NCBI GenBank assembly: GCA_902780695.1
Contig: CACZGM010000003.1
Location: forward strand, 1-48,282
Origin: an uncultured Ruminococcus sp.
GTDB lineage: Bacteria > Bacillota > Clostridia > Oscillospirales > Ruminococcaceae
Direction: 5' to 3'
DNA length: 48,282 nt
A program made the translations under genes and the position numbers. The notes under the pieces were generated by a model. The model was not told the DNA's origin. It made no database searches and was given only the letters and a program-made list of their open reading frames with translations. Below are positions 34,117 through 46,655 of the stretch, in pieces. Each line of letters begins with the position of its first letter. The first letter of the stretch is position 1.

Positions 34117-34885
34117 TATAAAGGAAGCCTTCAGAAACGGGAAAGCGTTTATCCCGTTCGTGACCTGCGGAGATCCCGACCTTGAAACGACCGGGAGGAT
34201 AGTCCGTGAAATGGTGAAGAACGGAGCCGATCTTGTGGAACTCGGTATCCCTTTTTCCGACCCGACAGCCGAGGGGCCCGTTATACAGGCGGCGAATATC
34301 CGCGCCTTGTCCGGCAATATCACGACCGACAAGGTATTTGATTTTGTGCGTGAGCTCCGCAGGGACATACATGTTCCGCTTGCTTTCATGACATATGCGA
34401 ATGTGGTGTTCTCCTACGGCACGGAGAGATTTGTGAGCACCTGCGCGGAGATAGGAGTTGACGGCATCATTCTGCCCGATGTGCCGTTCGAGGAAAAGGA
34501 AGAATTTGCTCCGGTATGCAGGAAGTACGGTGTTGATCTCATATCGCTGATAGCGCCGACTTCCGAAGCGAGGATCGAGCGTATCGCAAAGAGCGCCGAG
34601 GGATTTCTGTATATAGTATCGAGTCTCGGTGTCACTGGAGTGCGCAGCGAGATAAAGACGGATATAGGCGCGATAGTCGATACCGTCCGCAAATATACGG
34701 ATATCCCCTGTGCGGTGGGCTTCGGAATTTCCACACCCGAACAGGCGAAGAAAATGGCTGCCGTATCAGACGGCGTTATAGTCGGTTCTGCGATAGTGAA
34801 GCAGATAGGCGAGCACGGCAGAGAGGCTGCTGCCGTTGTCGGCGGGTATGTCAGGTCTATGAAAGACGCAGTAAGAGAAGCCTGA
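34109..34885 (+). CDS. trpA: Tryptophan synthase alpha chain
   Basis: A 258-residue TIM-barrel subunit that cleaves indole-3-glycerol phosphate. The catalytic Glu is in [21 protein letters not shown] (in part: ELGIPFSDP), the Asp in [11 protein letters not shown], and the phosphate site in GFGISTPEQ and VGSAIVK. The start overlaps trpB, with GAGGGGAG just upstream. No clear terminator follows in the 34886-34998 interval. Confidence 0.97.
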   Translation: MSNIKEAFRNGKAFIPFVTCGDPDLETTGRIVREMVKNGADLVELGIPFSDPTAEGPVIQAANIRALSGNITTDKVFDFVRELRRDIHVPLAFMTYANVVFSYGTERFVSTCAEIGVDGIILPDVPFEEKEEFAPVCRKYGVDLISLIAPTSEARIERIAKSAEGFLYIVSSLGVTGVRSEIKTDIGAIVDTVRKYTDIPCAVGFGISTPEQAKKMAAVSDGVIVGSAIVKQIGEHGREAAAVVGGYVRSMKDAVREA

Positions 34886-34998
34886 GATGCTGTAATGCGC
34901 TCCCCCTTTCTGCCGCTTTTCTGAAAGACGGATAGATTCGCGCGGAACAGTAAGAATGATAAAAAAATCAGGCAAATTAAAAGATTTGAAAAAAAGAC

Positions 34999-35027
34999 TT
35001 GACAAATCGGGCATGGTGGTGTATAAT
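34999..35027 (+). promoter_or_regulatory. Sigma-A promoter of tRNA-Arg
   Basis: TTGACA (34999-35004), 17-bp spacer, TATAAT (35022-35027), 20 bp before the tRNA. Confidence 0.88.
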
Positions 35028-35046
35028 AATTAAAGTAATTTTTGAT

Positions 35047-35123
35047 GCGCCACTAGCTCAGCTGGATAGAGTACTTGGCTACGAACCAAGGGGTCGGGGG
35101 TTCGAATCCCTCGTGGCGCGCCA
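35047..35123 (+). tRNA. tRNA-Arg (anticodon ACG)
   Basis: The acceptor stem GCGCCAC (35047-35053) pairs with GTGGCGC (35113-35119), then discriminator G and an encoded CCA. The anticodon arm CTTGG-CTACGAA-CCAAG gives ACG, whose A34 is normally converted to inosine. D and T arms are normal (GGGGGTTCGAATCCCTC). Confidence 0.97.
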
Positions 35124-35144
35124 GGCGCGGAGTCCGCGCTGACA

Positions 35145-35180
35145 ATCCCGTCTCGGGTTTTCCGAGGCGGGATATTTTTC
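35145..35180 (+). terminator. Intrinsic terminator of tRNA-Arg
   Basis: ATCCCGTCTCGG (35145-35156) pairs with CCGAGGCGGGAT (35162-35173) with one bulge or mismatch, followed by ATTTTTC. Confidence 0.88.
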
Positions 35181-35227
35181 TGCCTCGCTGTCCGGAGTGC
35201 AGATATACTTTCTGTAACGCAGTCATA

Positions 35228-35262
35228 ACAAAACCGCATCGACAAAGTCGGTGCGGTTTTGT
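35228..35262. terminator. Bidirectional terminator between tRNA-Arg and the AraC gene
   Basis: ACAAAACCGCATCGAC (35228-35243) pairs with GTCGGTGCGGTTTTGT (35247-35262), with one G-T wobble. T-rich arms on both strands let it end the minus-strand AraC transcript as well as plus-strand read-through. Confidence 0.8.
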
Positions 35263-35304
35263 TGTATTATTCATTAAAATCCGGACAGCGGAAAGCATCA
35301 AGCG

Positions 35305-36120
35305 CTATACAGTCCTGTTATTTCTGAACTGTGTCGTTGAGATACCCTCATAACGTCTGAACAGCTTGCAGAAATAGCTGCTTGAACCGAAGCCTACAGT
35401 CTCCGCTATCTCCTCCGCGGTCATATCGGTGGAGGACAGCAGCTCCTTTGCCGCCTGTATCCTGCGCTTGGCGACATATTCCATAGGGCGCGTTCCGAGG
35501 GTAAGGCGGAACAGTCTGCAAATATGCTGCTTTGACATTCCAGATACGCTGCACAGGTCATCCATAGTTATCTGCCGTGTATATTCGCTGTCGATAAGAC
35601 CGACGCATTTCACCACGGCGGGATTTGCCTTCCCGGAATTGCCGATATGATCGACGGCACGCTCATACTCGATAAGAAAATCATACAAACACCCCGAAGC
35701 CCGCAGGTTTCCGTACACACGGTCATATTGCAGGGCTTCATGCATTTCAGCGAAAAGCCTGTCAAGCCGCTCGGTGCTGTCGAGGGTGAATACTCCGGGC
35801 TTGTCAAATCCCATGCCGGCAAGCATTCTGTCGCAGGCGTAACCGCCGGGGATTATCCAGTGATTGTCCCATACATCACCGAGAGGGTAATATTCGTGCG
35901 GATATGATGCGGGAATGAAGAAACCCATGCCCGGCTTTATCTCGGTTTGTGTTCCGTCATAGCGAAGCATACCGCTGCCTGTTGTGCAGTAGAATATCTG
36001 CGGGTAGCCGTATTCCGTTCCTCGCCTTGTGAAGGGCTGACAGTCATGCATACCGATACTTACCAGATATATCGGCAGATCACCTTCGCGGGATATTATA
36101 GGATAGTGACAGAAAAACAT
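35305..36120 (-). CDS. AraC-family transcriptional regulator
   Basis: A 271-residue regulator. The N-terminal two-thirds is a cupin sensor domain (GYPQIFYCTTGSGMLRYDG, PGMGFFIPASYPHEYYP). The C-terminal 100 residues hold two HTH motifs (ITMDDLCSVSGMSKQHICRL and EEIAETVGFGSSSYFCKLFRR, given in part). The ATG at 36120 follows GGAGGAGATC; a TTG twelve bases upstream sits on the ribosome-binding site. It is divergent from the fucosidase cluster with overlapping promoters, so it probably activates those genes in response to a sugar. Confidence 0.93.
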   Translation of the reverse strand: MFFCHYPIISREGDLPIYLVSIGMHDCQPFTRRGTEYGYPQIFYCTTGSGMLRYDGTQTEIKPGMGFFIPASYPHEYYPLGDVWDNHWIIPGGYACDRMLAGMGFDKPGVFTLDSTERLDRLFAEMHEALQYDRVYGNLRASGCLYDFLIEYERAVDHIGNSGKANPAVVKCVGLIDSEYTRQITMDDLCSVSGMSKQHICRLFRLTLGTRPMEYVAKRRIQAAKELLSSTDMTAEEIAETVGFGSSSYFCKLFRRYEGISTTQFRNNRTV

Positions 36121-36168
36121 GATCTCCTCCAAAAAAGTCTGCGAAAATATTCATATCGTTATATCATA

Positions 36169-36197
36169 ATAATATCATCTATTGATTTATTTGTCAA
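36169..36197 (-). promoter_or_regulatory. Sigma-A promoter of the AraC gene
   Basis: Minus strand TTGACA (36192-36197), 17-bp spacer, TATTAT (36169-36174). It overlaps the divergent plus-strand promoter. Confidence 0.8.
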
Positions 36198-36210
36198 CAT
36201 CGTATATAAT
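36182..36210 (+). promoter_or_regulatory. Sigma-A-like promoter of the GH29 cluster
   Basis: TTGATT (36182-36187), 17-bp spacer, TATAAT (36205-36210). The weak -35 box suits an activator-dependent promoter. The start codon is 115 bp downstream. Confidence 0.65.
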
Positions 36211-36223
36211 ATAATGTGTCCTT

Positions 36224-36247
36224 AACAACTGCCTTATGGCAGTTGTT
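36224..36247 (+). terminator. Leader hairpin before the fucosidase gene
   Basis: AACAACTGCC-TTAT-GGCAGTTGTT, a perfect 10-bp stem located just after the predicted transcription start. It lacks a long T-run (GTCCG follows), so termination is doubtful; it may stabilise or attenuate the leader. Confidence 0.45.
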
Positions 36248-36295
36248 GTCCGATATCCTGTAATTACAGCAGACGGAATGTTTGTATGCAATTTG

Positions 36296-36309
36296 TGTAA
36301 ACGTTTACA
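36296..36309 (+). promoter_or_regulatory. CcpA cre / LacI-family operator
   Basis: TGTAAACGTTTACA is a perfect 14-bp palindrome with the central CG of cre and LacI-family sites. It lies downstream of the promoter and two bases before the ribosome-binding site of the GH29 gene, a typical road-block position for catabolite repression. Confidence 0.78.
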
Positions 36310-36325
36310 GAAGGAGGCACAGTAA

Positions 36326-37762
36326 GTGGAGCTCGACAACAGACTGATAAAGATCGTCCCGTCGGGACGGCAGGTGAAATTCCAGATGCTTGAATTCTAC
36401 GCTTTTGTTCACTTCACCGTTAACACCTTCACGGATAAGGAATGGGGTGACGGCACGGAATCACCGTCGGTATTCGCGCCGATGAAGCTCAATGCGGAGC
36501 AGTGGGTCAACACCGTAAAATCCGCAGGAATGAGAGGGCTGATACTCACCTGCAAGCATCATGACGGCTTCTGCCTGTGGGATACGAAGTTCACAGGTCA
36601 CAACGTAATGAACAGCCCGTACGGAAAGGACATTGTACGCGAGGTCTCGGATGCCTGCAAAAAGGGCGGGATTGCCTTCGGCGTGTATCTTTCGCCGTGG
36701 GACAGGAACTGTCCGCTTTACGGTACGGGCAGAGAGTATGACGATTTCTTTGTCGGGCAGCTTGATGAGCTGCTGACAAATTACGGCGAAGTGTTCTCTG
36801 TATGGTTTGACGGAGCCTGCGGCGAGGGTCCAAACGGAAAAAAGCAGTATTACGACTGGGAACGATATTACGCGGAGATACGTCGTTTGCAGCCCGGAGC
36901 CTGCATTTCGGTCTGCGGTCCCGATGTCCGATGGTGCGGGAATGAGGCGGGTCATACCCGGAAGTCCGAATGGAGCGTGGTACCGCTCCGGACAAGGAAC
37001 AGCGAGATGATCGCCGAAAAAAGCCAGCATGAAGACGATGAGATGTTCAGACAGCGCCGTGTAGATGCCAGAGACGAGGATCTCGGAAGCCGCAGAGCTC
37101 TTGAAAATGAGCCGGAGCTTATCTGGTACCCGGCTGAGGTCAACACTTCTATACGTCCCGGCTGGTTCTGGCACGAGAGCGAGAACGGAAAGGTGCGTTC
37201 GCTGGAAGAGCTTGTCGATATATACATACGGTCTGTGGGCGGAAATGCGACGTTCCTGCTGAATATCCCGCCGACGAGGGACGGACTGATACATGAAAAC
37301 GACGCTGCGCGCCTTGGTGAGCTCGGAGATTTCCTGCGGTGCGCGTTTGCGGAAAACCTTGTACCGCAGGCACGGCTCCTCTGCGAGAGCGAACTTCCGG
37401 ACCGCGGCATAGAGAACGTTATTGAGGACAGCTACGACGGCTTTTATATGCCGAATTCGAGCAATGCCGACATACAGATACGGCTGCCGCGGACGGAAAA
37501 GCTCGGATATCTCGTTATCAAGGAGAATATCCTCAAAAGCCAGCGTATCGAGGATCACGCAGTCGATGTTATGAAGGACGGCTGTTTCCGCGAGGTATTC
37601 CGCGGCACGACTGTCGGATACAAGCGCATAGTTCCGCTCGGCGGGATCGAAACTGACTGTGTGCGCATACGAATAAACGATTCGAGAACAGCGCCCGCAA
37701 TATCATTCATTGGCATTTACCGCTCGGCGGAAAATGCCGGCAAGAGCATTTCCCGCCCATAA
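36326..37762 (+). CDS. Alpha-L-fucosidase (GH29)
   Basis: A 478-residue retaining glycosidase of family GH29, releasing L-fucose from glycans. It shows FYAFVHFTVNTFTDKEWGDG, LTCKHHDGFCLWDTK and the catalytic-nucleophile strand VFSVWFDGACG (Asp162). The C-terminal third (after about 340) is a beta-sandwich, and GNATFLLNIPPTRDG closes the barrel domain. No signal peptide, so it acts in the cytoplasm. The GTG start follows AAGGAGG by eight bases. The sequence is of the GH29-B-like short type by eye, but linkage preference is not decided. Confidence 0.92.
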   Translation: MELDNRLIKIVPSGRQVKFQMLEFYAFVHFTVNTFTDKEWGDGTESPSVFAPMKLNAEQWVNTVKSAGMRGLILTCKHHDGFCLWDTKFTGHNVMNSPYGKDIVREVSDACKKGGIAFGVYLSPWDRNCPLYGTGREYDDFFVGQLDELLTNYGEVFSVWFDGACGEGPNGKKQYYDWERYYAEIRRLQPGACISVCGPDVRWCGNEAGHTRKSEWSVVPLRTRNSEMIAEKSQHEDDEMFRQRRVDARDEDLGSRRALENEPELIWYPAEVNTSIRPGWFWHESENGKVRSLEELVDIYIRSVGGNATFLLNIPPTRDGLIHENDAARLGELGDFLRCAFAENLVPQARLLCESELPDRGIENVIEDSYDGFYMPNSSNADIQIRLPRTEKLGYLVIKENILKSQRIEDHAVDVMKDGCFREVFRGTTVGYKRIVPLGGIETDCVRIRINDSRTAPAISFIGIYRSAENAGKSISRP

Positions 37763-37836
37763 AACGTATAGCGGAAAGCAACGATAATACCGGAATAATA
37801 TTAACACCTGACGGTGTCCGAAAGGAGTTTTTTACA

Positions 37837-39360
37837 ATGAGAAAGCATAAGATCACCGCGGCAGCCGCAGCTGCTGCAATTATACTGACGGCAGGCTGTA
37901 ACGGCGGCGGGAGAACTCCCGCGGCAAGCACCCCCGCAGGACAGAACGGGAACGAAACTACAACGGCGGCGACCACCGAAAACGCCGCGAATATGATCTT
38001 CGAGGAAAAGGAAGCGGAAGAGATAGACAAAAACCAACCCACCGGAACGGTCAAGGTACTGATTTACTACGACCTTGTGGGCTCATCTGCCGATCTTGTC
38101 GATCTTTTCGAGTCGCGCTACGGCGGTACGATAGATCAGGAGATTTGCGGAAGCGGCACCGCGTATTTCGAGAGGCTCGGAACTCTCGTCGCAGCGGATT
38201 CCTCACCGGATATCACCCGCTATGAATGGGCATCGTTCCCGCACGGCATATCCCGTAATATGTACACGCCCATAGATTCCTACATAGATCTCGACAGCGA
38301 CCTGTGGGTCGGAATGAAAGATATAGCCGAGCAGTTCTCCTATAACGGCAAACACTATTATGTGCCTTATATGCTTTCCTCAAACTTTGCTATAAACTAC
38401 AACAGACTCGTTCTTGAGGAATACGGACTAAACGACCCCATGGAGCTGTACAGGAACGGCGAGTGGACGTGGGACACCTTCCACGACCTGCTGCGCAAAT
38501 GGTGTGATATCTCGCCCGACCATATCGGATATACGGGCGTAGGCGCGATGAGCTTTATCGCGACAACGGGAACCAAGATTATCGATGTGCGTGACACTGA
38601 AATAATCAACAACCTCAAATCCGAAAAGATCACGCGCTGCATGGAATTTCTCGAAGAGCTGTACAGGCAGGGACTTACAGGCGAGGGATATGTTGATCCG
38701 GGCGAGGCGTTCGTTGACGGAAAACTGCTGTTTCTCGGCATGGAGCCGGTATGGACTTACGGCGCGGCCTGTGAATCTCTCTACAAAAAGAACATAGAAT
38801 ACGATATGGCATTCGTCCCGTTCCCGCGCGACCCTGCTGCCGACGACTACTATATCGCTTACGATTCCTTCGGATATATGATACCCGCGGGAGCAAAGAA
38901 CGTAAAGGGCGCTGTGGACTGGATAACCCTCAACCGCGAGGAAAAGACCAACCCCGACAATGTGGCAAAGGAAAAGTCGGAGCAGACCGATTCAAGCACC
39001 AAATACTACGGCAAGTGTTCCGAATGCAAGTACAGCTTTATCGAAAACAATACTGAAGAGCTTACCGAATGCCCGAAGTGTGGAACAGCGAGAAAGGTGA
39101 AGTTCAATGCGTATTACAGCGAGGAACAGTACGACCTGTTACAGGATATGATAACTCCGGAAAACGGAAAGTTCGTCATGCTGTTCGATAACGTCAACGG
39201 CTTCAACGCGGATCTTTCCGCTATGTTCCAGGGAAGCGAGGAAACGATGCTCGACGGTCCTCTGTTTGCGGGCGCTTCATTCGCACAGCTTCGCGAGTCG
39301 TATTTCTACGCTGTCGAGACCATACTTGACGATTACAGAGAAAAACTGAAAAATTCATAA
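37837..39360 (+). CDS. Extracellular solute-binding lipoprotein with a zinc-ribbon-like insert
   Basis: A 507-residue family-1-type sugar-binding lipoprotein. The signal ends ILTAGC (Cys near 24) and is followed by a Gly/Ala/Thr linker. The binding-protein fold begins at GTVKVLIYYDLVGSSADLVDLF and includes YTPIDSYIDLDS, YVPYMLSSNFAINYN and WTWDTFHDLLRKW. Near residue 394 an insert reads CSECKYSF ... ECPKCGTARK, giving Cys394, 397, 412 and 415, a zinc-ribbon pattern unusual in this family. No transporter permeases are adjacent. It lies 75 bp after GH29 with its own AAAGGAG site. Confidence 0.88.
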   Translation: MRKHKITAAAAAAAIILTAGCNGGGRTPAASTPAGQNGNETTTAATTENAANMIFEEKEAEEIDKNQPTGTVKVLIYYDLVGSSADLVDLFESRYGGTIDQEICGSGTAYFERLGTLVAADSSPDITRYEWASFPHGISRNMYTPIDSYIDLDSDLWVGMKDIAEQFSYNGKHYYVPYMLSSNFAINYNRLVLEEYGLNDPMELYRNGEWTWDTFHDLLRKWCDISPDHIGYTGVGAMSFIATTGTKIIDVRDTEIINNLKSEKITRCMEFLEELYRQGLTGEGYVDPGEAFVDGKLLFLGMEPVWTYGAACESLYKKNIEYDMAFVPFPRDPAADDYYIAYDSFGYMIPAGAKNVKGAVDWITLNREEKTNPDNVAKEKSEQTDSSTKYYGKCSECKYSFIENNTEELTECPKCGTARKVKFNAYYSEEQYDLLQDMITPENGKFVMLFDNVNGFNADLSAMFQGSEETMLDGPLFAGASFAQLRESYFYAVETILDDYREKLKNS

Positions 39361-43583
<4,223 letters not shown>

Positions 43584-43679
43584 ATGCACTTTGTCAATGC
43601 ACAATTCACAATTGTTGAGGCGGCGGTGCCGCTTATCTGAATCGTGACGAAATAAAAAAATATATATTACAGAAAGAAA

Positions 43680-43715
43680 GACGGTTGAATGTCATGCACT
43701 CAACCGTCTTTTTCT
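43680..43715. terminator. Bidirectional terminator formed by the 29-bp palindromic repeat, copy 2
   Basis: GACGGTTGA (43680-43688) pairs with TCAACCGTC (43700-43708). TTTTTC follows on the plus side and TTTCTTTCTG on the minus side. It ends GH5 (+) and leuS (-) transcripts. It is the inverted near-copy of the sequence at 21710-21738. Confidence 0.82.
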
Positions 43716-43749
43716 ATTCGTTGTTATTTCGCCTGTTCCCGGAACTCTC

Positions 43750-46152
43750 TCACTTCACTACGATATTGACGAGCTTTTTGGGAACCGCAATCTTCTTTAC
43801 TATCGTCTTGCCGTCAACGAGAGGCTTGATGCTCTCGTTTTCAAGAGCGGCGGCGATCATAGCGTCCTGATCCGCGTCTGCGGGAATGTTCAGCTTTGCG
43901 CGTACTTTGCCGTTTATCTGAACTACTATCTCTATAGTCTCGTCAACGCAGAGCGCTTCGTCATACGTTACCCAGCTCTGCTCGGAGAGGATACCGCCGA
44001 AGATGTTGTTATACATTTCCTCGGTAATATGCGGAGCAAACGGATTAAGCATTATCAGCAGCGAACGCATCTCGCCCTTTGTTATCGAGCCCTTGTCGCT
44101 TATCTGGTTGAGCAGTGTCATCATAGCCGCGATTGCGGTGTTGAATTTCAGCTGCTCGATATCTGCGGAGACCTTCTTGATCGTTCTGTGGAACGCGGCG
44201 GAAAGCTCCTTGCTGTATCCGTCATCGTCGGTCATATTGTCCTGCAATGCCCAGATACGTTCGAGGAAGCGCTTACAGCCTTTCAGACTGCTTTCGCTCC
44301 ACGGAGCAGCCTGCTCGTAGTCGCCCATGAAGAGAACATATACACGCAGTACGTCCGCGCCGTATTCGTCAACGACATCGTTCGGGTCAACAACGTTTCC
44401 GCGGGATTTGCTCATCTTCACGCCGTCGGGTCCGAGGATAAGTCCCTGTGCAGTTCTCTTTGCGTAGGGCTCGGCTACCGGAACCTCACCGATGTCGTAG
44501 AGGAATCTGTGCCAGAAGCGGGAGTAGATCAGATGCCTTGTAACGTGTTCCATACCGCCGTTGTACCAGTCAACGGGCAGCCAGTATTTCAGTGCTTCCT
44601 GCGAAGCAAAGGCTTCCGTATTGTTCGGGTCGCAGTAGCGTAAGAAGTACCATGATGAACCCGCCCACTGCGGCATAGTGTCGGTCTCGCGCTTTGCGTC
44701 GCCGCCGCACTTCGGGCATTTGCAGTTTACGAAGCTGTCGATCTTCGCGAGCGGGCTCTCACCGTCCTGTCCGGGCTGGAAGTTCTCCACCGGCGGGAGT
44801 TTAAGCGGAAGCTCGTCGTAAGGCACAGCCACCATACCGCACTTCGGACAGTGTACTATCGGAATGGGCTCGCCCCAGTATCTCTGTCTGTTGAACGCCC
44901 AGTCCTTCATCTTGTACTGAACGCCCGCTTCGCCGACACCCTTTGCTTCAAGCACGGAGAGTATCTTCGCGATAGCATCCTTCTTGTTCGTTATACCGTT
45001 GAGCTCTCCGGAATTTACCATCTCGCCGTCACCGGTATATGCTTCCTTAGAGATGTCTCCGCCCTTGATGACTTCGATTATCGGAATACCGAACTTGTTC
45101 GCGAACTCATAGTCTCTTGTGTCGTGAGCCGGTACCGCCATGATAGCGCCGGTGCCGTAGCCCATCATTACATAGTCGGAAATATAGATCGGTATCTCAG
45201 TGTCGTTTACGGGATTTATCGCGGTAAGACCTTCGATCTTCACACCGGTCTTGTCCTTCACGAGCTGTGTGCGCTCAAACTCGCTCTTCTTTGCGCACTC
45301 TTCCTTGTAAGCGTCGAGCTCCGCGATATTTGCTATCGAGTCTCTGTACTTTTCGATCATCGGGTGCTCCGGAGCCATTACCATGAATGTAACGCCGTAG
45401 AGCGTGTCGGGACGTGTGGTGTAGATCTTCAGTTCTTCGCCGTTCTCTTTTATTCTGAACTTTACGAACGCGCCTGTGGATTTACCTATCCAGTTCTCCT
45501 GCTGGAGCTTGATGTTCGGGAGGAAGTCAACGCTGTCGAGACCCTGGAGCAGCTTGTCGGCGTATTCGGTTATGCGCAGATACCATACTTCCTTTTCCTT
45601 CTGTATGATATCGCTGTGGCAGATGTCGCATTTGCCGCCCTGTGAATCCTCGTTGGAGAGGACGACCTTGCAGCTCGGGCAGTAGTTTACGAGAGTTCTG
45701 TCACGGAAAACGAGTCCGTTCTCGAACATTTTGAGGAATATCCACTGTGTCCATTTGTAATATTCCTCGTCGGTAGTATCTACCACTCTCGACCAGTCGA
45801 AGGAGAAGCCTACCTTGCGGAGCTGGCTTGTGAACTTTTTGATATTGTTGTCAGTAACTGTGCGCGGGTGAACGCCCGTCTTTATGGCGGTGTTCTCGGT
45901 AGGAAGTCCGTAAGCGTCGAAGCCTATCGGGAACAGCACATTGTATCCTTCGAGCCTTCTCTTTCTGCTTACTACCTCAAGTCCGGAATACGCTTTGATA
46001 TGTCCGACGTGCATTCCCGCTCCGGACGGATAGGGGAACTCCACCAGCGCGTAGAACTTCGGCTTGCTGCTTCCGGTCTCGGCTTTGAAGCTCTCATGCT
46101 CGTCCCAGTATTTCTGCCATTTGGGTTCTATCTCTTTAAAATCGTATTTCAT
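43750..46152 (-). CDS. leuS: Leucyl-tRNA synthetase
   Basis: An 800-residue class I synthetase charging tRNA-Leu. HIGH-type motif MHVGH at 47-51, the KMSKS motif at 579-583 (GVKMSKSRGNVVDP), an editing (CP1) domain with TTRPDTLYG and MAVPAHDTRDYEFA, a zinc-type cysteine set (NYCPSCKVVLSNE with CDICH), and the C-terminal anticodon domain with VVQINGKVRAKL. Length is normal. The ATG at 46152 begins the conserved MKYDFKEIEPKWQKYW; the frame extends nine codons further but without a better site. No leucine T-box is visible upstream. Confidence 0.97.
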   Translation of the reverse strand: MKYDFKEIEPKWQKYWDEHESFKAETGSSKPKFYALVEFPYPSGAGMHVGHIKAYSGLEVVSRKRRLEGYNVLFPIGFDAYGLPTENTAIKTGVHPRTVTDNNIKKFTSQLRKVGFSFDWSRVVDTTDEEYYKWTQWIFLKMFENGLVFRDRTLVNYCPSCKVVLSNEDSQGGKCDICHSDIIQKEKEVWYLRITEYADKLLQGLDSVDFLPNIKLQQENWIGKSTGAFVKFRIKENGEELKIYTTRPDTLYGVTFMVMAPEHPMIEKYRDSIANIAELDAYKEECAKKSEFERTQLVKDKTGVKIEGLTAINPVNDTEIPIYISDYVMMGYGTGAIMAVPAHDTRDYEFANKFGIPIIEVIKGGDISKEAYTGDGEMVNSGELNGITNKKDAIAKILSVLEAKGVGEAGVQYKMKDWAFNRQRYWGEPIPIVHCPKCGMVAVPYDELPLKLPPVENFQPGQDGESPLAKIDSFVNCKCPKCGGDAKRETDTMPQWAGSSWYFLRYCDPNNTEAFASQEALKYWLPVDWYNGGMEHVTRHLIYSRFWHRFLYDIGEVPVAEPYAKRTAQGLILGPDGVKMSKSRGNVVDPNDVVDEYGADVLRVYVLFMGDYEQAAPWSESSLKGCKRFLERIWALQDNMTDDDGYSKELSAAFHRTIKKVSADIEQLKFNTAIAAMMTLLNQISDKGSITKGEMRSLLIMLNPFAPHITEEMYNNIFGGILSEQSWVTYDEALCVDETIEIVVQINGKVRAKLNIPADADQDAMIAAALENESIKPLVDGKTIVKKIAVPKKLVNIVVK

Positions 46153-46228
46153 TAATTGTCTTATCCTTTCTTCTATCAAATAACATTATATATTGGAGAT
46201 AATTAGGCTGCTTGTTGTAAACCTTTTA

Positions 46229-46612
46229 TTATATTTCATCATCTATATTAGCATCATCATCATCATCATCATCTTCTTCTTCTTCGTCGTCATCATCTTC
46301 TTCGCCCTTTTGGAAGAGAATGGCAACATCATCTGCGCTACGAGATGCGATTTCTGTTGCATACCTTAAGAATGTTTCTTCTGGCATTGCGTATAATTTT
46401 TGCTTAATTTCTGATGATTTGATGTAGCATACTACGGTGTCATTATCTTCACTTTCGACAAATGACTTCACTATTTTCAAAAGTTTTTCCGGTTTTTTGT
46501 GTTTACGCGGTACCTCTACAGTTTTGGTAAATACGGTGTCATCCTTTTTAGATGCACATAAAACTGTACAAACAGTAACTGTCATATTTCTTGAAATTAT
46601 AGGTTTTCGCAT
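46229..46612 (-). CDS. Hypothetical protein with a poly-Asp/Glu tail (127 aa)
   Basis: I do not recognise a named family. An N-terminal beta-rich core (MTVTVCTVLCASKKDD, then VFTKTVEVPRKHKKPEKLLK) is followed by a helical part (KLYAMPEETFLRYATEIASR). The last 25 residues are nearly all Asp and Glu, coded by GAT/GAC-rich microsatellite DNA (46240-46290). Small basic-core/acidic-tail proteins of this kind are often seen on phages and plasmids; that is an impression, not a match. The ATG at 46612 follows AAAGGCGGTGAT. A+T content is higher than in leuS or galM. Confidence 0.7.
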   Translation of the reverse strand: MRKPIISRNMTVTVCTVLCASKKDDTVFTKTVEVPRKHKKPEKLLKIVKSFVESEDNDTVVCYIKSSEIKQKLYAMPEETFLRYATEIASRSADDVAILFQKGEEDDDDEEEEDDDDDDDANIDDEI

Positions 46613-46655
46613 ACTAATCACCGCCTTTTATATATAAGTTGTTTATAGTAATATC

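Noticed and set aside
33091..34389. Minus-strand frame opposite trpB and trpA
   Set aside because: It spans two genuine genes on the other strand and shows no motif.
34886..34998. Looked for a terminator after trpA
   Set aside because: Only a very weak partial inverted repeat near 34912-34931 was found, without a T-run. Read-through to the tRNA-Arg terminator is possible but not shown.
46153..46228. Looked for a leucine T-box before leuS
   Set aside because: The short upstream interval has no T-box sequence or terminator stem.
46240..46290. CAT/ATC triplet repeat considered as a tandem-repeat locus or CRISPR
   Set aside because: It is a three-base repeat coding an Asp/Glu tail, with no spacers and no repeat of CRISPR length.
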